Source: Aquanectria penicillioides
Taxonomy: Eukaryota > Ascomycota > Sordariomycetes > Hypocreales > Nectriaceae
Direction of reading: 5' to 3'
Assembly (NCBI GenBank): GCA_003415625.1
Contig: PYIU01000007.1
Location: 3,906,001-3,970,000 of the forward strand
DNA length: 64,000 bases
Below are positions 1 to 13,833 of the stretch, one piece after another (position 1 is the stretch's first letter; the number at the start of each line of letters is the position of its first letter). The notes beneath the pieces are model-generated. The model searched no databases, had not been told where the DNA came from, and was given only the letters and a program-made list of their open reading frames with translations. The translations under genes and the position numbers were made by a program.

Positions 1-233
1 AATTGTGGTTCCAATAGCAAAATCCTCCTAATGAGATGATTTTGGCCAGTATTGAGGCTGCAGGCGGTTCTCATTATCCGTGCATGGGCATCCGCGTCTT
101 GACCAGGTGGTTGTATTTACTGGACTTTCCAATAGAACATTAATTTAGCAGAGTAAGAGAAACCAATTCTATAGGATATGCACTTTTTACTGTGACTATG
201 TCTTATCTACCCATTGTATACAAGCAGCGTTCC

Positions 234-2725
<2,492 letters not shown>

Positions 2726-5500
2726 ATGGAACAATCGTGCGACAATTGTCCCGAGGCCGATCTCCCGTCCTGCAGCGGATGCAGGAAACGCAAGCTGAAG
2801 TGTTCCCGGCAGCAGCCAACATGCTCCAACTGCGAGCGACTTCGTACGAAACAAGAGCTGCCGCCTCACGAACTGCATGCTAATATGTTTAGCAGAAATA
2901 GAATGCGCGTACGAGGGGCGCCGTAATAAGCCAGGGTTAAAGAGCGGTGCAGTAGACGGTCTGAATCGACGTTTAGGTACGCCAATGCAATGCATCATCC
3001 TAGAGTACAACTGTTTTACAACACCAGCACCCGCTTACATGATAGTGTAGAAAAGGTTGAAAGAGCTGTTTTTGGCCAAGAGCAACCCCATAGTGGAGAA
3101 GACGTCATTGCTACTCAAATTTTGCCAGACACCCGCAAGGCTGATGGCCTCCATCTCCTCGAAGCCGCATTCACCACGTTGGCAGGGGAAATTAAGAAGC
3201 TAAACCAAAGTATTGGCGCCCCAAATCCTGTAGAGTTACCAAAGAATGATGACCAAAGTTCACATACGCGAAAGCGAAAACGAACAATTGATGATGTGTG
3301 GAACCGAGGTAATGATGGCTGCTACGATGGACACACCACAGAACTGGGGATGAATCCTGAAGAGCAACCCCTAGGGGTCATAGACGACTTGCTCGACGAG
3401 ATCTTGGATGTTTATTTTACTCATACGCAGCCATGGATACCAATGCTTCGCGAGCAGTCGCTTCGGGCTCGCCTTCAGCAACCAGCGGAGCGGGCTCACT
3501 GTACCGTGATTCTTCAAGCCATGACTGTAGCTGCGCTGAGGTTTGTCGAAAGACAAGGCAACCAATTGTCCCGTCAATATGTTCAAACTGAAACCCGCAA
3601 ACTAAGACGAACTGTCTTCCTATCTGCAATGGAGGGACTGTCCGTCGAGAAATTGCAAGCGCTTATAATTATAGCTTTCACCGATGTACGTTTTCATCTT
3701 GTTACGCTGTAACTGTCGGCTCCATCACGAGGCTATTTGGTGCGATCACTGACTCATTGCATAGATTGGCGACGGGAATTTAGATGCCGCATGGCCAATC
3801 ATTGGATCACTAACCCGAACTGTCGAGTATCTGGAGCTTTCTGTCGAAACTGAGGATCGCCAACGACGGCAAGCCGTCATACCATCCCCTACGCCACTTG
3901 CTGAGCCTCGAGAATGGCTTGAAGAAGAGGAGAGAAGGAGGGTATTTTGGAATATATTTATCTTGGACAGGTTCTTAATCTAGCTAACGAGGATGTTTCT
4001 CCAGCTAATTCGTGCTAGGTTCTCCTCAGTAGCCAAAGGGTAAGATGCCGAGTACATTACACCGACGTACAGCAAAGAGCTGACAATAATTAGATGGAAC
4101 ACCAGCTTAACCTCGGCAGATGTTTGTCGAAGACTGCCCGTGTGTGGAGGCAAATGGTTTTATAATGAGCCATCCATGACTCCCTACTTTGGCATCTGGG
4201 ATCACTCAAGAGCAAAAATGGGCAATTCCATCACCTTTTTACCAGGGCATCATCCAAGTCCTTCCCATGCCTCGAGTTGCGAAGCTCCTGACAGCTTCAA
4301 CTCAGAGTCTGGATCTCGCCTAACCAAACCCGTATCGATAGTGGATATGTCTAATACGGGCGCATTTGCATACTACATTGAATCCATTGAGTCTCTCAGC
4401 CAAATCATTACATACTTCTTGCAGAGTCCAATCAACTTTGCTAACCGCCAAGATGTCTCGAATTGGCTCACAAGGTTCAAGGAGCTCGACCTTCGATTAG
4501 TCCAGTAAGTGCCAATCCATGATCTTATAGAACTATGCTGACCTCTTTCAGTTGGAAAATGTACCTGCCCTCTCAATGGAAAGACTCGGGGGTTTCTAGA
4601 GAGCAGATGCCTGGCGTCATGGACCCCAACATGACGATTGCGAATGCGACGCATAATGTTTCGATGATCCTTCTACATCAACGAATTGCATATCCAGATG
4701 CGGAGTTGAGTGGGATTAGACTGCCAAGCCTTTGTAGTGCCGATACTTGCCACAGTGCTGCCGTGGAAACTGCAAATATCACAAAAAAGTATTTAGAGAC
4801 GACACCTACCAACTTCCCAGTCTCACCTCAGCTGGGAATCTGCTCTTTTGTGAGCGCTAGAGTACTCTTGGGTAAGGAAATTGAGCTGTCTTCACAAGCA
4901 TCGCAATGTTGCTAACCGTAATGTCAAGTTCATTGGCGTTACTACGATACTGAACTGGTTTCCGAATTTGATGTCCTGCTAGACAGCTTGGAAGATATGG
5001 CTCGTCGGTGGACTGCGGAGGGCTCCGACCATCAAGATTTGTGCTTCTTTTCTCAGTTGAAACGCCGCCTTCGTGATTTGCATCTTCAGGCATGCGAAAA
5101 TCCACATCAGAAACTACATGTATATGAATGTCCAAGTGGCACCCCGTCCCTCGTCAGTGGGGTAACTGCAAGCCTACGGAACGGGCCCCAGGATCCAAGA
5201 CAGAACTGGGGTGGACTCTCGGAACAACGTTGGTATGGAAGAGTAACGAGACAAGAAAATTTGTCACCCAAACTCCTGGAGAACCTAGCTTCTGTCCAAA
5301 ATGGTACAAACCAAAGAGCCGGGAGCAGCCACCTCCTGCAACCCACTGGCGAATTAGGACCTTCACCTACACAATGTGGAGGAGATGATCTATCCACTAT
5401 ATCTCAGCTGCTTATGAATCACGACTTTCTGGAATTGGATCGTATCATCAGTTTTGAGGATATGATGGCGTCTGGGGATCTCTCCAACCATACGCTCTGA
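2726..5500 (+). CDS. Zn2Cys6 transcription factor (cluster regulator)
   Basis: Eight exons: 2726-2843, 2893-2976, 3051-3685, 3765-3970, 4019-4039, 4094-4504, 4552-4871, 4929-5500; total 2367 nt, 788 residues. The N-terminal binuclear cluster has cysteines at about 16, 19, 26, 33, 36 and 44, the last supplied by exon 2, so the first intron splits the DNA-binding domain. A short coiled linker (NRRLEKVERAV) and a basic RKRKR segment follow. The middle carries the fungal_trans signature ([30 protein letters not shown]...RRLP, written in pieces here). Exon 5 is a 21-nt micro-exon, required to keep that signature. The first acceptor could instead be 3 nt later. Position between the glucuronidase and the DUF2264/GH88 pair suggests it is the pathway-specific activator; this is inference. 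Confidence 0.88.
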
Positions 5501-5621
5501 TTATTTTGTTGGGATGCGAGAAAGCGATGCCTGTGTTTTTGTCCCGGTCACAATTGGATGAGGGTGTCAGTGCCGTTGCTCAGGAGAGGTTGCGCTTCAT
5601 GGCTTCATTAATCCTATCATT

Positions 5622-7863
5622 TCAGTAATCCACAACAATGCAGTCCATTTCAACTTGCTCATAATTTGGGTGTATCATCGGTTGATCGAACCAACGATCC
5701 TTCAAACTCTTGCCCTTTCCTTTCCATCCTCCGTTCGCCTCCTTTGAGATTGCAAACACCTTGGTAACTATGAAGACCTCGCCAAGGTCTTGGATACCAT
5801 CAAGCACGTGTTCGACTGTGGGAATGAGAGTTCGCTGCCTCATCAAATTAGTGTTTGGCTCCGGCTTCAGTGCATTTACTGTACTAATGCTGCCCGGGAC
5901 AGCAAGGGTTTCAGTCACGATGCCTGATGCCCCTTGCTCACTAAGAATGATTATTGATGAGGTAGATTCCAAGATGCCCTCAACTTCCCCCAATTCACAA
6001 TCCGCCGTCAGATCATCAGGATTAAGCGGCTTTAGCTCACGAGTGTCTAACCGGTGGCGACCATGAATAGCAAACCCACCCTCAACTGTAAATAGCATTC
6101 CTGTTCGCCCCTTGGCTTTGATGCGGTGAATTCTGACATGCCAGTCGGGCCACCTTGTGGTAGGCGGTATCACTGTGGTAGAGATAGCTACGGTTCGATC
6201 TGCCCAAGGGAACCATACAACGGTCGCTGCAGGAACCTGCTCGGTTGTAGCGGTATGCACAGTAGCGGATTTGAATTCGGGTTCCCTACATCTGTATTTC
6301 ACAGCCCAGCTCTCCTTTCCATCACGACTGAGGGCCAGGGTGTTGTCTGGAGCAAGTTGTCTCAACCCGTGGCCACCTGACGGGACAGAGAAGCCAAAGG
6401 AAGATGAATATGCGAATTTACTATACTTTGCCATGACACCCTTGAATGGTATGCATATGAACTGGGCCAAAGAAAGCATAAAATGGTGGTTCCCTTCAGG
6501 ATGATTGCAGATGATTTGACGAGGTGCTGGTAACATCGTCAATGCAGTTGATGGTGCGGGCATCGTAAATGGAGATTCGGGCTCTGTCCAGAAACGATCT
6601 TGTGCAGAAAGACCGACGACAATGAGCGACTTGAGCGCCCAGTATACTGACTGGGGAGAGTTATAATCCTCAGTTAAATACATTTGCCTATATCGTCAGG
6701 TTGCTCAATCGTAGCAGGGAAGCGGCTTGTGCGTGAAACCAACTTACGGGTAAACCCATCCAAAGTTAAGCACACCATCACCGTAAAATATGTCACTCGA
6801 ACGCTTGGCCCACCAACGAAGATGGCGAAGCAGATAACCCTTGACTGCACCAGGGTCAACTAGGGAGTCGGGCATGTCCGGTACCTTTGCAACAGCGAGA
6901 GCAGCAAAGAATCCACCACACGCAAATCGATAAGTCAAAGAACGCCCGAAAGGTATTGCTGCCCCTGGTTTAGTTAGCAGGGAGATGGACAGACACCGCA
7001 ATTGACTGGGACACACCTTCGCTGTCAAAAAAGTGACAAAATCCGCGACCAAACTCCCTTGCCTGCTGACGATACTTGTCGGCTCGAGCAGGATCCATGT
7101 CCCCGGCGAAGCGAATGTAGAGCAGTTGACTAAATTGAATGGCGAAACTGCCTGAATAGTAACAAGCATTTCGACTGGCCATTATTTCATTTGCCACTCC
7201 AGTCTCCTTATAAATCTCATACTCTTCGTCATCCATCGCTGAAGGCCTCCAGTGGCCATCGCCCGACCAGCCATCGGTGAGGTAGAATTTGTCAAGACAT
7301 TCCAGGTCTTCCTGCATCTGCTGCTGCATTGTTGGCGTATCGATTCCACAAACCTTTATCAATGCGATAATTGAGAACACACGAAACCACAGCCAATTGG
7401 CTTGGGGCATATCTTTACCTTGTAGGCCAGAGAGCCACTGAACCAACTTTCGTTGCGTGGTTACACTAAGCCGTTCCCACAAGGACTCGCGCGGTGCTGC
7501 AAGAAGTGCAAAGGATATCATCTCAGCTTCCACCATTCGTTGATCATTCGCCTCGATAGATCCCCAATAGTCAGCATGTTCTGGGTTGGTTCCGGCTTCA
7601 AACCCATCAATCCATGGCTGGATTAGATCCAGATCGTCGCATTCCCCCATCAAGAGGGCCCCCACGGCCCAGAGAGGTCGTGCAAAGCCTTCGAGCTGCG
7701 CTGCTGCTTCATCGAAATGGGTCCCCGTGGCGTGTGGTATCTTGACTCGGCCCTTGCCTGGTGACATGTACTGCTTGAGAGGTGCGATCAAGGCTTTAGT
7801 CGCACGAACAACATCATCACGACTTTCAAGTGGGTTGTCGGTGAACCCTTGGAGCGGGGGCAT
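5622..7863 (-). CDS. DUF2264 family protein
   Basis: Three exons read right to left: 7863-7017, 6964-6748, 6687-5622; 2130 nt, 709 residues. It starts [12 protein letters not shown] and has the long helical DUF2264 (Pfam PF10022) N-terminal half of about 350 residues, with motifs such as [22 protein letters not shown] and [24 protein letters not shown], then a beta-rich C-terminal half. The biochemical function of DUF2264 is not established to my knowledge; the fold suggests an (alpha/alpha) barrel resembling uronate-processing enzymes. No signal peptide is evident. It is divergent from a GH88 enzyme, so a role in cutting or modifying uronic-acid oligosaccharides is a reasonable inference. 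Confidence 0.86.
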
Positions 7864-8030
7864 CCTAACGAGGAAGCCTGAGGGCCTCTAGAAGGTGAAG
7901 GCTTATGATTGCCACGTCGCATAGGCGTGAGACGTCTTCAATCCCGATCTCTACTGCGGAGAGAGCGATATTGACCGTCGCTTTGAACAGTGGGACATGT
8001 CAATGTTGCCATCGGGCTGGCGGGCAGATG

Positions 8031-8050
8031 TCGGCCGGAGTCTGCGCCGA
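8031..8050. promoter_or_regulatory. CGG-N12-CCG inverted motif
   Basis: TCGGC at 8031-8035 and GCCGA at 8046-8050 form a perfect 5-bp inverted repeat with a 10-nt spacer, that is CGG-N12-CCG. It sits between the DUF2264 gene and the GH88 gene, with the same geometry as the site at 2461. The neighbouring hexamer TCTCGG at 8082-8087 repeats the half-site of the 2461 motif. Confidence 0.42.
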
Positions 8051-8135
8051 GAGCTTAACCCGAAGAGGTAACTCTGTGAAGTCTCGGGGTTCGGAAAGGT
8101 TGGCGGTGTACTCCGATTATAAACAATGCGACGAC

Positions 8136-9785
8136 ATGGAATCCGCGAAAAGCCCGCAGGCCATTCAAACCGGGGACATAGAAGTCGAGGCGTATTCACC
8201 TTTGTACCCACTACATTCTGAGTATTTTTCCTTACCATTGTCTTGTGCTAGAGGAACGAAAATGGGCGAGGCCGATGATGTTGTGTTAGAGCCACGGGTC
8301 TTTTGTGAATGGGGACAATCACAGCGGCCCAAAGTTCGACTTCCAGAGTTGTACTCGGAGAACATAACGGCAAAAATTTTGCGGACAGCAACTGAACATC
8401 TTGTGGAAAATGTAGGTTCCACTTAGTGCGTGAGAATCCATGAAATCGTGAGCTAATGTCAATGGCAGAACCCGCCAAGGTTGTACCCCGAGTTGGTGCC
8501 TCAAGATGGCATCCAATTTGGACAATATCAAAAGCGTAACATCGACTTCTGGACATGCGGATTCTTCCCTGGTTGTATATATTCCCTCCTTGAGAGACTC
8601 ATCAAACACCCGGAGAGTATGAAGTCCAGCACGAACAATGGCCTAACTCTGACTCAACTACGAACACGGTTGGAAGTACTAGGACGAACGTGGTCCGATC
8701 CTATCCATGGAGAGGCCCGTCTCACCAATACCCATGACCTAGGGTTCATCATGATGCCTCATATGAAGCCAAGATGGGAGCTTTACCATGATGAGGAGGC
8801 TCTGAGAAGTATTATTAAATCTGCAGGCAACCTAACCCAACGGTTCAACCCCAAGATCGGGGCCATCAGGTCGTGGGACCCAGAGATCTGGTCGATAGTC
8901 TCCTCAGGCCAAGGCAAACATAGTGACTACATTGTAATTGTCGACTCGCTATGCAATCTTGATCTTCTATTTTACGCTTCAGCACAAACCGGCGATACGT
9001 ACCTTGCGGAAGTGGCAGAGGTTCATGCAAGAACTCTACTAAAATCTCACCTCAGACCAGAACCAATGGTATCTAGAGAAGGGTTCACCGGCATGTTGTA
9101 TAGTACCTTCCACGTTGCCAACTTCTGTACTGCTACGGGCGAAGTCCTAGAGAGACTTACAGCGCAAGGGTACGATGCGGATTCAACGTGGTCGAGGGGA
9201 CAGGCCTGGGGAATTCTTGGTTATGTCCAGTCTTACATTTGGACTGAAGCATCAGAATTCCTCGAAGCAGCGTGCGGGTTGGCTGAGTACTTTCTACTTC
9301 AAATGGAGTCAGCTCCAAACTGTGTGGAAACTGAAACTAAAGGCCCCGATGGAAAATGGCGCAAGGCTGGCCGCTATGTTCCAGTGTGGGATTTTACTGC
9401 ACCGGTAGATGAGTCTGGGCCGCCACTCAGAGACACGTCTGCCGGTGTATGTGCGGCAAATGGCATGTTGATTCTGTCACAAGTATTTGCATCTCAAGGG
9501 AAGACAACCATGAGCGCACGATATTTGCAAAGTGCAGTGAAGATTGTTGAAGACTGCATTGCGTACTCTCTTTCGGAGGATGAGGCAATACTCTCCTTGG
9601 GGGCAGATGGGAAACTGACTGGAGTTGATGTCAACGCTGGAAGAACATTTGAGTCTATCCTCCAGAATGCAACAGTGTGCAATAACCCCAAGGGCCCTGT
9701 GAATATTAAAGATCATGGGCTTGTATACGGAGATTATTTCTTGATAGAGTTCGGCACTCGCCTTCTTCGTATGGGTATTTTCTAG
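8136..9785 (+). CDS. GH88 unsaturated glucuronyl hydrolase
   Basis: Two exons, 8136-8411 and 8469-9785 (intron starts GTAGGT), 530 residues. GH88 enzymes hydrate the 4,5 double bond of unsaturated glucuronyl residues left by polysaccharide lyases, releasing them as keto-uronate. Two conserved Asp regions of the (alpha/alpha)6 barrel are visible: NTHDLGFIMMP and IVIVDSLCNLDLL. Also family-like are DFWTCGFFPG, STWSRGQAWGILGY, DTSAGVCAANGM and the terminal HGLVYGDYFLIEFGTRLL. In-frame ATGs exist at 7905, 8136 and 8262; 7905 would leave only 41 bp to the divergent DUF2264 start and place the 8031 motif in coding sequence, so 8136 or 8262 is preferred. No signal peptide, so intracellular action is likely. 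It is a paralogue of the gene at 37608. Confidence 0.88.
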
Positions 9786-9935
9786 CATACCAGACTGAGG
9801 CTTATACGGGGTATCGAGAATATCGGAAATCAGGTTGTCGCCATAATTATCAACACCCTTTCTCAAGGAACATTATAACATTTAAAGGCTGTCTCTTTGA
9901 TCATTCTTATTGCATCTGTGCATTTATTCGTGGTT

Positions 9936-11491
9936 CTACCTAGAACCTCGTTGGCTAATTCCACTGCCCTCTCCATCTCCAAGCCAACTCATCGTTGCTA
10001 ATGAGCCCATGGTAACTGCGGAACACGGCGCATCGTACTCGGCGGGCCGTACAAAATCTGTTCTGGCTTTAGTGTTGTTACCCAGCACAATGAGACTCTT
10101 CCCATTGGGATTAAAACATGGCCAGCCTAGCTGTGACAAACCGGAACTCGGATTCTGGCAGAAGAAATACCAAGCATTCTGCATAATCTTGGTAAGTCTT
10201 TTCTGGTCACTAGTAAAGGCGATGCCGCCAACATCCTCCGACGCGTCAAAGATCATATGCAGGTCCACGCCGTGATAGGCACCACTGGAAGTGAATGACT
10301 CGAGAAGAAATGGTTCAGCCTGGGTATCGATGGGAATAATTCCGTCTCCAAAAGCTGGATCCTATAGTACTCATCCTCGTTGTGGTTGTGACCAAAGAGT
10401 CTCGGAACTTGGAAAAGTTACCAGCTTACGTAAAGCTGACGTAGTCTGAAAACACAGTCTGATTATGGGTCAAGGATAAAATGCGGGAATAGATCGAAGA
10501 ACGCTGGAACTGCCTGTGGCTTTGATCGTAGCCGCAGCTGCCTTGATATTCTCCCAGTCGACTGCTCGTATAAATGCCATGGTATCAGATGCATCACTGC
10601 GGTTTACAGCTGATACGACCGATTTCCAGTTGTTATCTTGAACGCTGGCGTTGTTTACGGGAACTAAACGCACTTCTGGAAAAGGCAATGAATGATACCA
10701 TTGACGATGGGGTCTTCTCTGTAGGAATAGGTCCAGTGATCAACCGCAACACCACCTGAAGACTGGCCAGAAGTAGCGATCCTACTAGGGTTTCCACCTA
10801 AGCGGAAGAGGTTATCTCGAACCCACTCCACAGCAGCTCTTTGATCACGCAGCCCAAGGTTGACAGTCTCACCAGGTGCAACTGGGAAGTCAAGGATGCT
10901 GATACGATAGTTTACGGTTACAAAGATGATGTCTTGGGCATCAGCAAAGTACTTCCCAGTGTAACATATTGTTGTTTCCAATTGCAAAATCCTGTATCGT
11001 GTCAGCAGCAATTTCTGCGGAGGGTATTTTTGAAACGCACTTCCGCGGTAGAAAAATACCAACACGGGCTTACTCGCTTCGGCAGAATTGGCAGTAGCCT
11101 GACCAAATGTTCAGGGTCAAGTAATCCTCACTCTTGGGAGTATCTGCGACGCTGGCAAATGATGGTATAATCTCCCGAGCCTGGGGAGTTTTCCCTGGGT
11201 AGTCGACGGCCTGGCTGGGGACAGTGGGCAGTCATATCCGACGCTTTTCGCCTCGTACGGCTGCTTAGAACTGACCTTTTGGGGCGGAACAAAGCGCAAA
11301 TCATCCACTCGAGGCTCTGCATGAGGGATGCCCAGATACTCTACGACGCAACTGGAATTGCTTGCCACATGCCTGGTATTAGAACCACTAGATGTATCGA
11401 CCGTCATATATCTAGAGGTGTTGCATTGTTGCGGCAACGCTGCGGTCAAGCTGACCAGGAAGGAAATCGTCGCAAGGCGTTGGAGGTGCAT
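9936..11491 (-). pseudogene. Type-B carboxylesterase/lipase relic, frameshifted
   Basis: Begins at ATG 11491 with a signal peptide (MHLQRLATISFLVSLTAALP). Recognisable pieces follow in order but in changing frames: YLGIPHAEPRVDDLRFVPP, then a frame change near 11205, EDYLTLNIW, a second change near 11115, KPVLVFFYRGS, a probable 45-nt intron near 11000, DIIFVTVNYRISIL, the nucleophile elbow SGQSSGG and DPIVNGII, further frame changes near 10690-10640, NNASVQDNNWKSVVSA, FGHNHNEDEYYRIQ, then a shortened C-terminal part GVDLHMIFDASEDVGGIAF. At least four frame changes and a missing stretch between the last two blocks show a dead gene, not a single read error. The family is secreted alpha/beta-hydrolase esterases. 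It sits 3' to 3' with the GH88 gene at the cluster edge. Confidence 0.8.
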
Positions 11492-11772
11492 AGCGGCAGT
11501 GGAACTGGTGGATGAAGGATACAATCAGATGCATTTCGTTTCGGTGAATGAAGGGATGCATCTGCAGTTGAATTCTACGATTTGGATCCGCCGATCAGTG
11601 CTCATCCCACTTTCTAGGCATATATACGAGCCTGCAAGGTCCCTGCGGACATAGGACCTCGATGCACGCCGTGCACTAATCGGCAAGTTTTATGCGCTGC
11701 AATTTTCGTGGAGATTTTCTGCATTCTCAAATGAACAACTGAACCCCAAACTCCAAATACCATGCCATGCAT

Positions 11773-13088
11773 TCAACCTGACTTTGGGAAATCCTCCTTG
11801 ACCCATCTTCAAAAGAAGTCAGCTGAAGCTGTTTTCTTCAGCCAATCAAGGCCTGCACCGTAGGGTCGTTCTGCAACGAACCCAAACATGGTACCCAAGT
11901 CATTCACCATCCAAATGATGAATCGAGCGAGGATCCGTACGCTACGGGGACTCCCTTTCCATTGTGCTGAATGAACATTTGGTTGATTTCTTCAAAGCTC
12001 ATCTCATCACTCACGATCGAAAGAACCTAGTTCCTAATGCCAGTTCTGTCAGGTCTCACCAGGGCCTTGGCTGCTCATCTCCCGATGTCTTTTGTAACTA
12101 TCATTTACATCTTCTTTCCTCACATGTTCTCTCTCCATCCAGTCATGCAGAGCTGGCCTGGGAGTCCCCATCAAGCAGTATCAGCGAACCAGGTCGGGGG
12201 CAATACCGTGTAATCCATCTTGGTCCTGTCGAATTTAGTCGAGCTAGTTTGTTGGTGGACGGGGACACTGGCCAAAACACACACCCCACCCAGAAGGGTA
12301 TAGGGTAAGCAGATTCGGTGATGACCGAATAGCCTTCCCAAGCAGCTGCGAACAACTTGGAAGAGTGTTAGAGCATCTGATCAAATGCTCTGGAGTGTCC
12401 CTCAAAGAAAAGACAGAAAGAATATAAGGCAGAAAGTCATAAATAAGGGAATATCATAAGGGACTGCACCGGGACTTCAACAGAGTCCAAATGCGAGGAA
12501 TTCAGGATTTCAAAAATAAAAAATTGGTTGGAGAAAACTGCCTGTTCATTTCCTATGTCTCTGAGGTCCCTTTTATCTTCCTGACCAACCTGATGACAGA
12601 TTGATCCACATTACCCGAGACCCCAACTCACTAGACACATCCTTGAGGTGTCGTTCGATATAGAACTTATCAGAAAAGGTCTTGCAGTAGGATGGGTCCT
12701 TGACGCTCAGTTCACGGCCACCACGATCCACAGATGAGTAGACAACGCAAGGAATTTCATGCTCTGCGGCAGAATTGATGAAACCTTTAGCATCCTCTAG
12801 CTCAGTCGGACCATGAGCTTCAGCCAGAAAAATGCCGGTGCAGTTGAGGATCCCCTTGCCCAACTGTTGAAAGATTTCTTCAGGCCTTTTTAAGTCTCCT
12901 GATACAATGGTGATATCTTTGAACTTTTCGCGTAACTTGATAGCCCTAGGCGGCCCTGTGGCCTGTCGAGTAATTGCGTAAACATTTCGTTGGTTGATGT
13001 TGAAACCTGGATAAGTCAAAAGGGCGTCAACCACAGCACCACCTTGACGGCCACTTGCACCTGCGACAAGAAAATATTCGGCAGACAT
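11773..13088 (-). pseudogene. NmrA-like gene split by a mobile element
   Basis: The 5' part (13088-12631) encodes an NmrA/HSCARG-type NAD(P)-binding protein: MSAEYFLVAGASGRQGGAVVDALL (Rossmann GxxGxxG form), KFKDITIVSGDL, CVVYSSVDRGG, KFYIERHLKDVSS. There the frame enters a 383-bp inserted element and stops at 12573 after element-derived codons. The missing 3' part continues beyond the element below 12248: MDYTVLPPTWFADTA, then GLPGQLCMTGWRENM, AAKALVRPDRTGIRN, SIVSDEMSFEEINQMF and ERPYGAGLDWLKK. Skipping the element and one 4-bp duplication joins both halves in frame. The 3' half also carries several in-frame stops (TGA, TAA, TAG) and a late frameshift near 11820. Such proteins are redox sensors or SDR-like regulators; this copy cannot make a full product. 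Confidence 0.88.
12248..12630 (+). mobile_element. 383-bp element, copy A, with 4-bp target duplication
   Basis: Begins TTTGTTGGTGG and ends CCAACTCA. It is flanked on both sides by CTAG (12244-12247 and 12631-12634). A near-identical inverted copy lies at 62869-63249 with a different 4-bp duplication. The ends are imperfect inverted repeats, clearer in copy B. Inside are two hairpin-forming inverted repeats (ATTCGGT/ACCGAAT near 12312 and AGAGCAT/ATGCTCT near 12370), a TATA-like AATATAAGG and a CATAAATAA stretch. No coding capacity. It may be a solo LTR or a MITE-like nonautonomous element. It interrupts the NmrA-like gene. Confidence 0.85.
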
Positions 13089-13833
13089 GTTTGTGGTTGG
13101 TGAATTTCATGGATTATCGTCAAGCAAGCACGACATGGAGGAATATTTATTCTTTCGGAATGGTAATGATTGCCAATTGCATTGGGAAGGCGCTGGCCAA
13201 TTCAAAGCCCAAGTAGAGAACGCGTGGTTAATGCAGTCACTCTTTGGTGTATCTTTTGACCAACTTGGATCAACATTTTTTTCTGCGGTTCCCTCCAAGC
13301 AGTACTCGGGTTAAAACAGAGGGCAGATCCAATCATTCTTCCAAGGCAATTCAATTTTAGTTGTTTCTTCTAGTCGTCGCACATTCGGAATGGAAATGTT
13401 TGTGAAAACCTCAGCCATCTGGAATTAGACCATTCGCTGTAAGCTGCCTACCCTAGAGGGGCATCAAACTGTCCTCTCAGATCCAGCATGTAGTATTTTC
13501 ATCTTCTGGATTAACATCCTAAACGGTCAGATTAATTTCAAGTTCATCTTGTGCCTTGTTGAAGCGAATCGCAATGGCGTGAGTCGGGACTTCTACGGAT
13601 GTGGAAAATAGGTATACAGCCGGTTATAAGCAATTAAACAAGACAGTTGATCTCGTCACCAAGAGATTGACACAATGATGCCGTAACTGCCAGAAGAAGT
13701 TGTTGTTTTTAAATAAAGTCCAGTAATATTTCATAATTAGATGAAATCTAGTCGCGGATGTGGTAGAATGAGTGGGCTATTTCTTCAATTCCTCGTCTTG
13801 GTACAGATCTAGGCTCAAAATGTTGACAGGCTC
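13089..13833. other. Intergenic, nothing recognised
   Basis: Between the divergent NmrA-like start and the 3' end of the FAD monooxygenase. One 75-codon open frame on the plus strand (13087-13314) overlaps the NmrA start and has no recognisable motif. AT-rich toward the right end. Confidence 0.5.

Noticed and set aside
12590..12600. CTGATGA in both element copies, resembling a hammerhead ribozyme core
   Set aside because: No GAAA box or flanking stems at suitable distance; likely chance.
12248..12630. Reading the element as the 3' end of a retrotransposon with LTR starting at TGTTAGAGC after a purine run
   Set aside because: Target duplications flank the whole 383-bp unit in both copies, so the mobile unit starts at TTTGTTGG, not at the inner TGTT.
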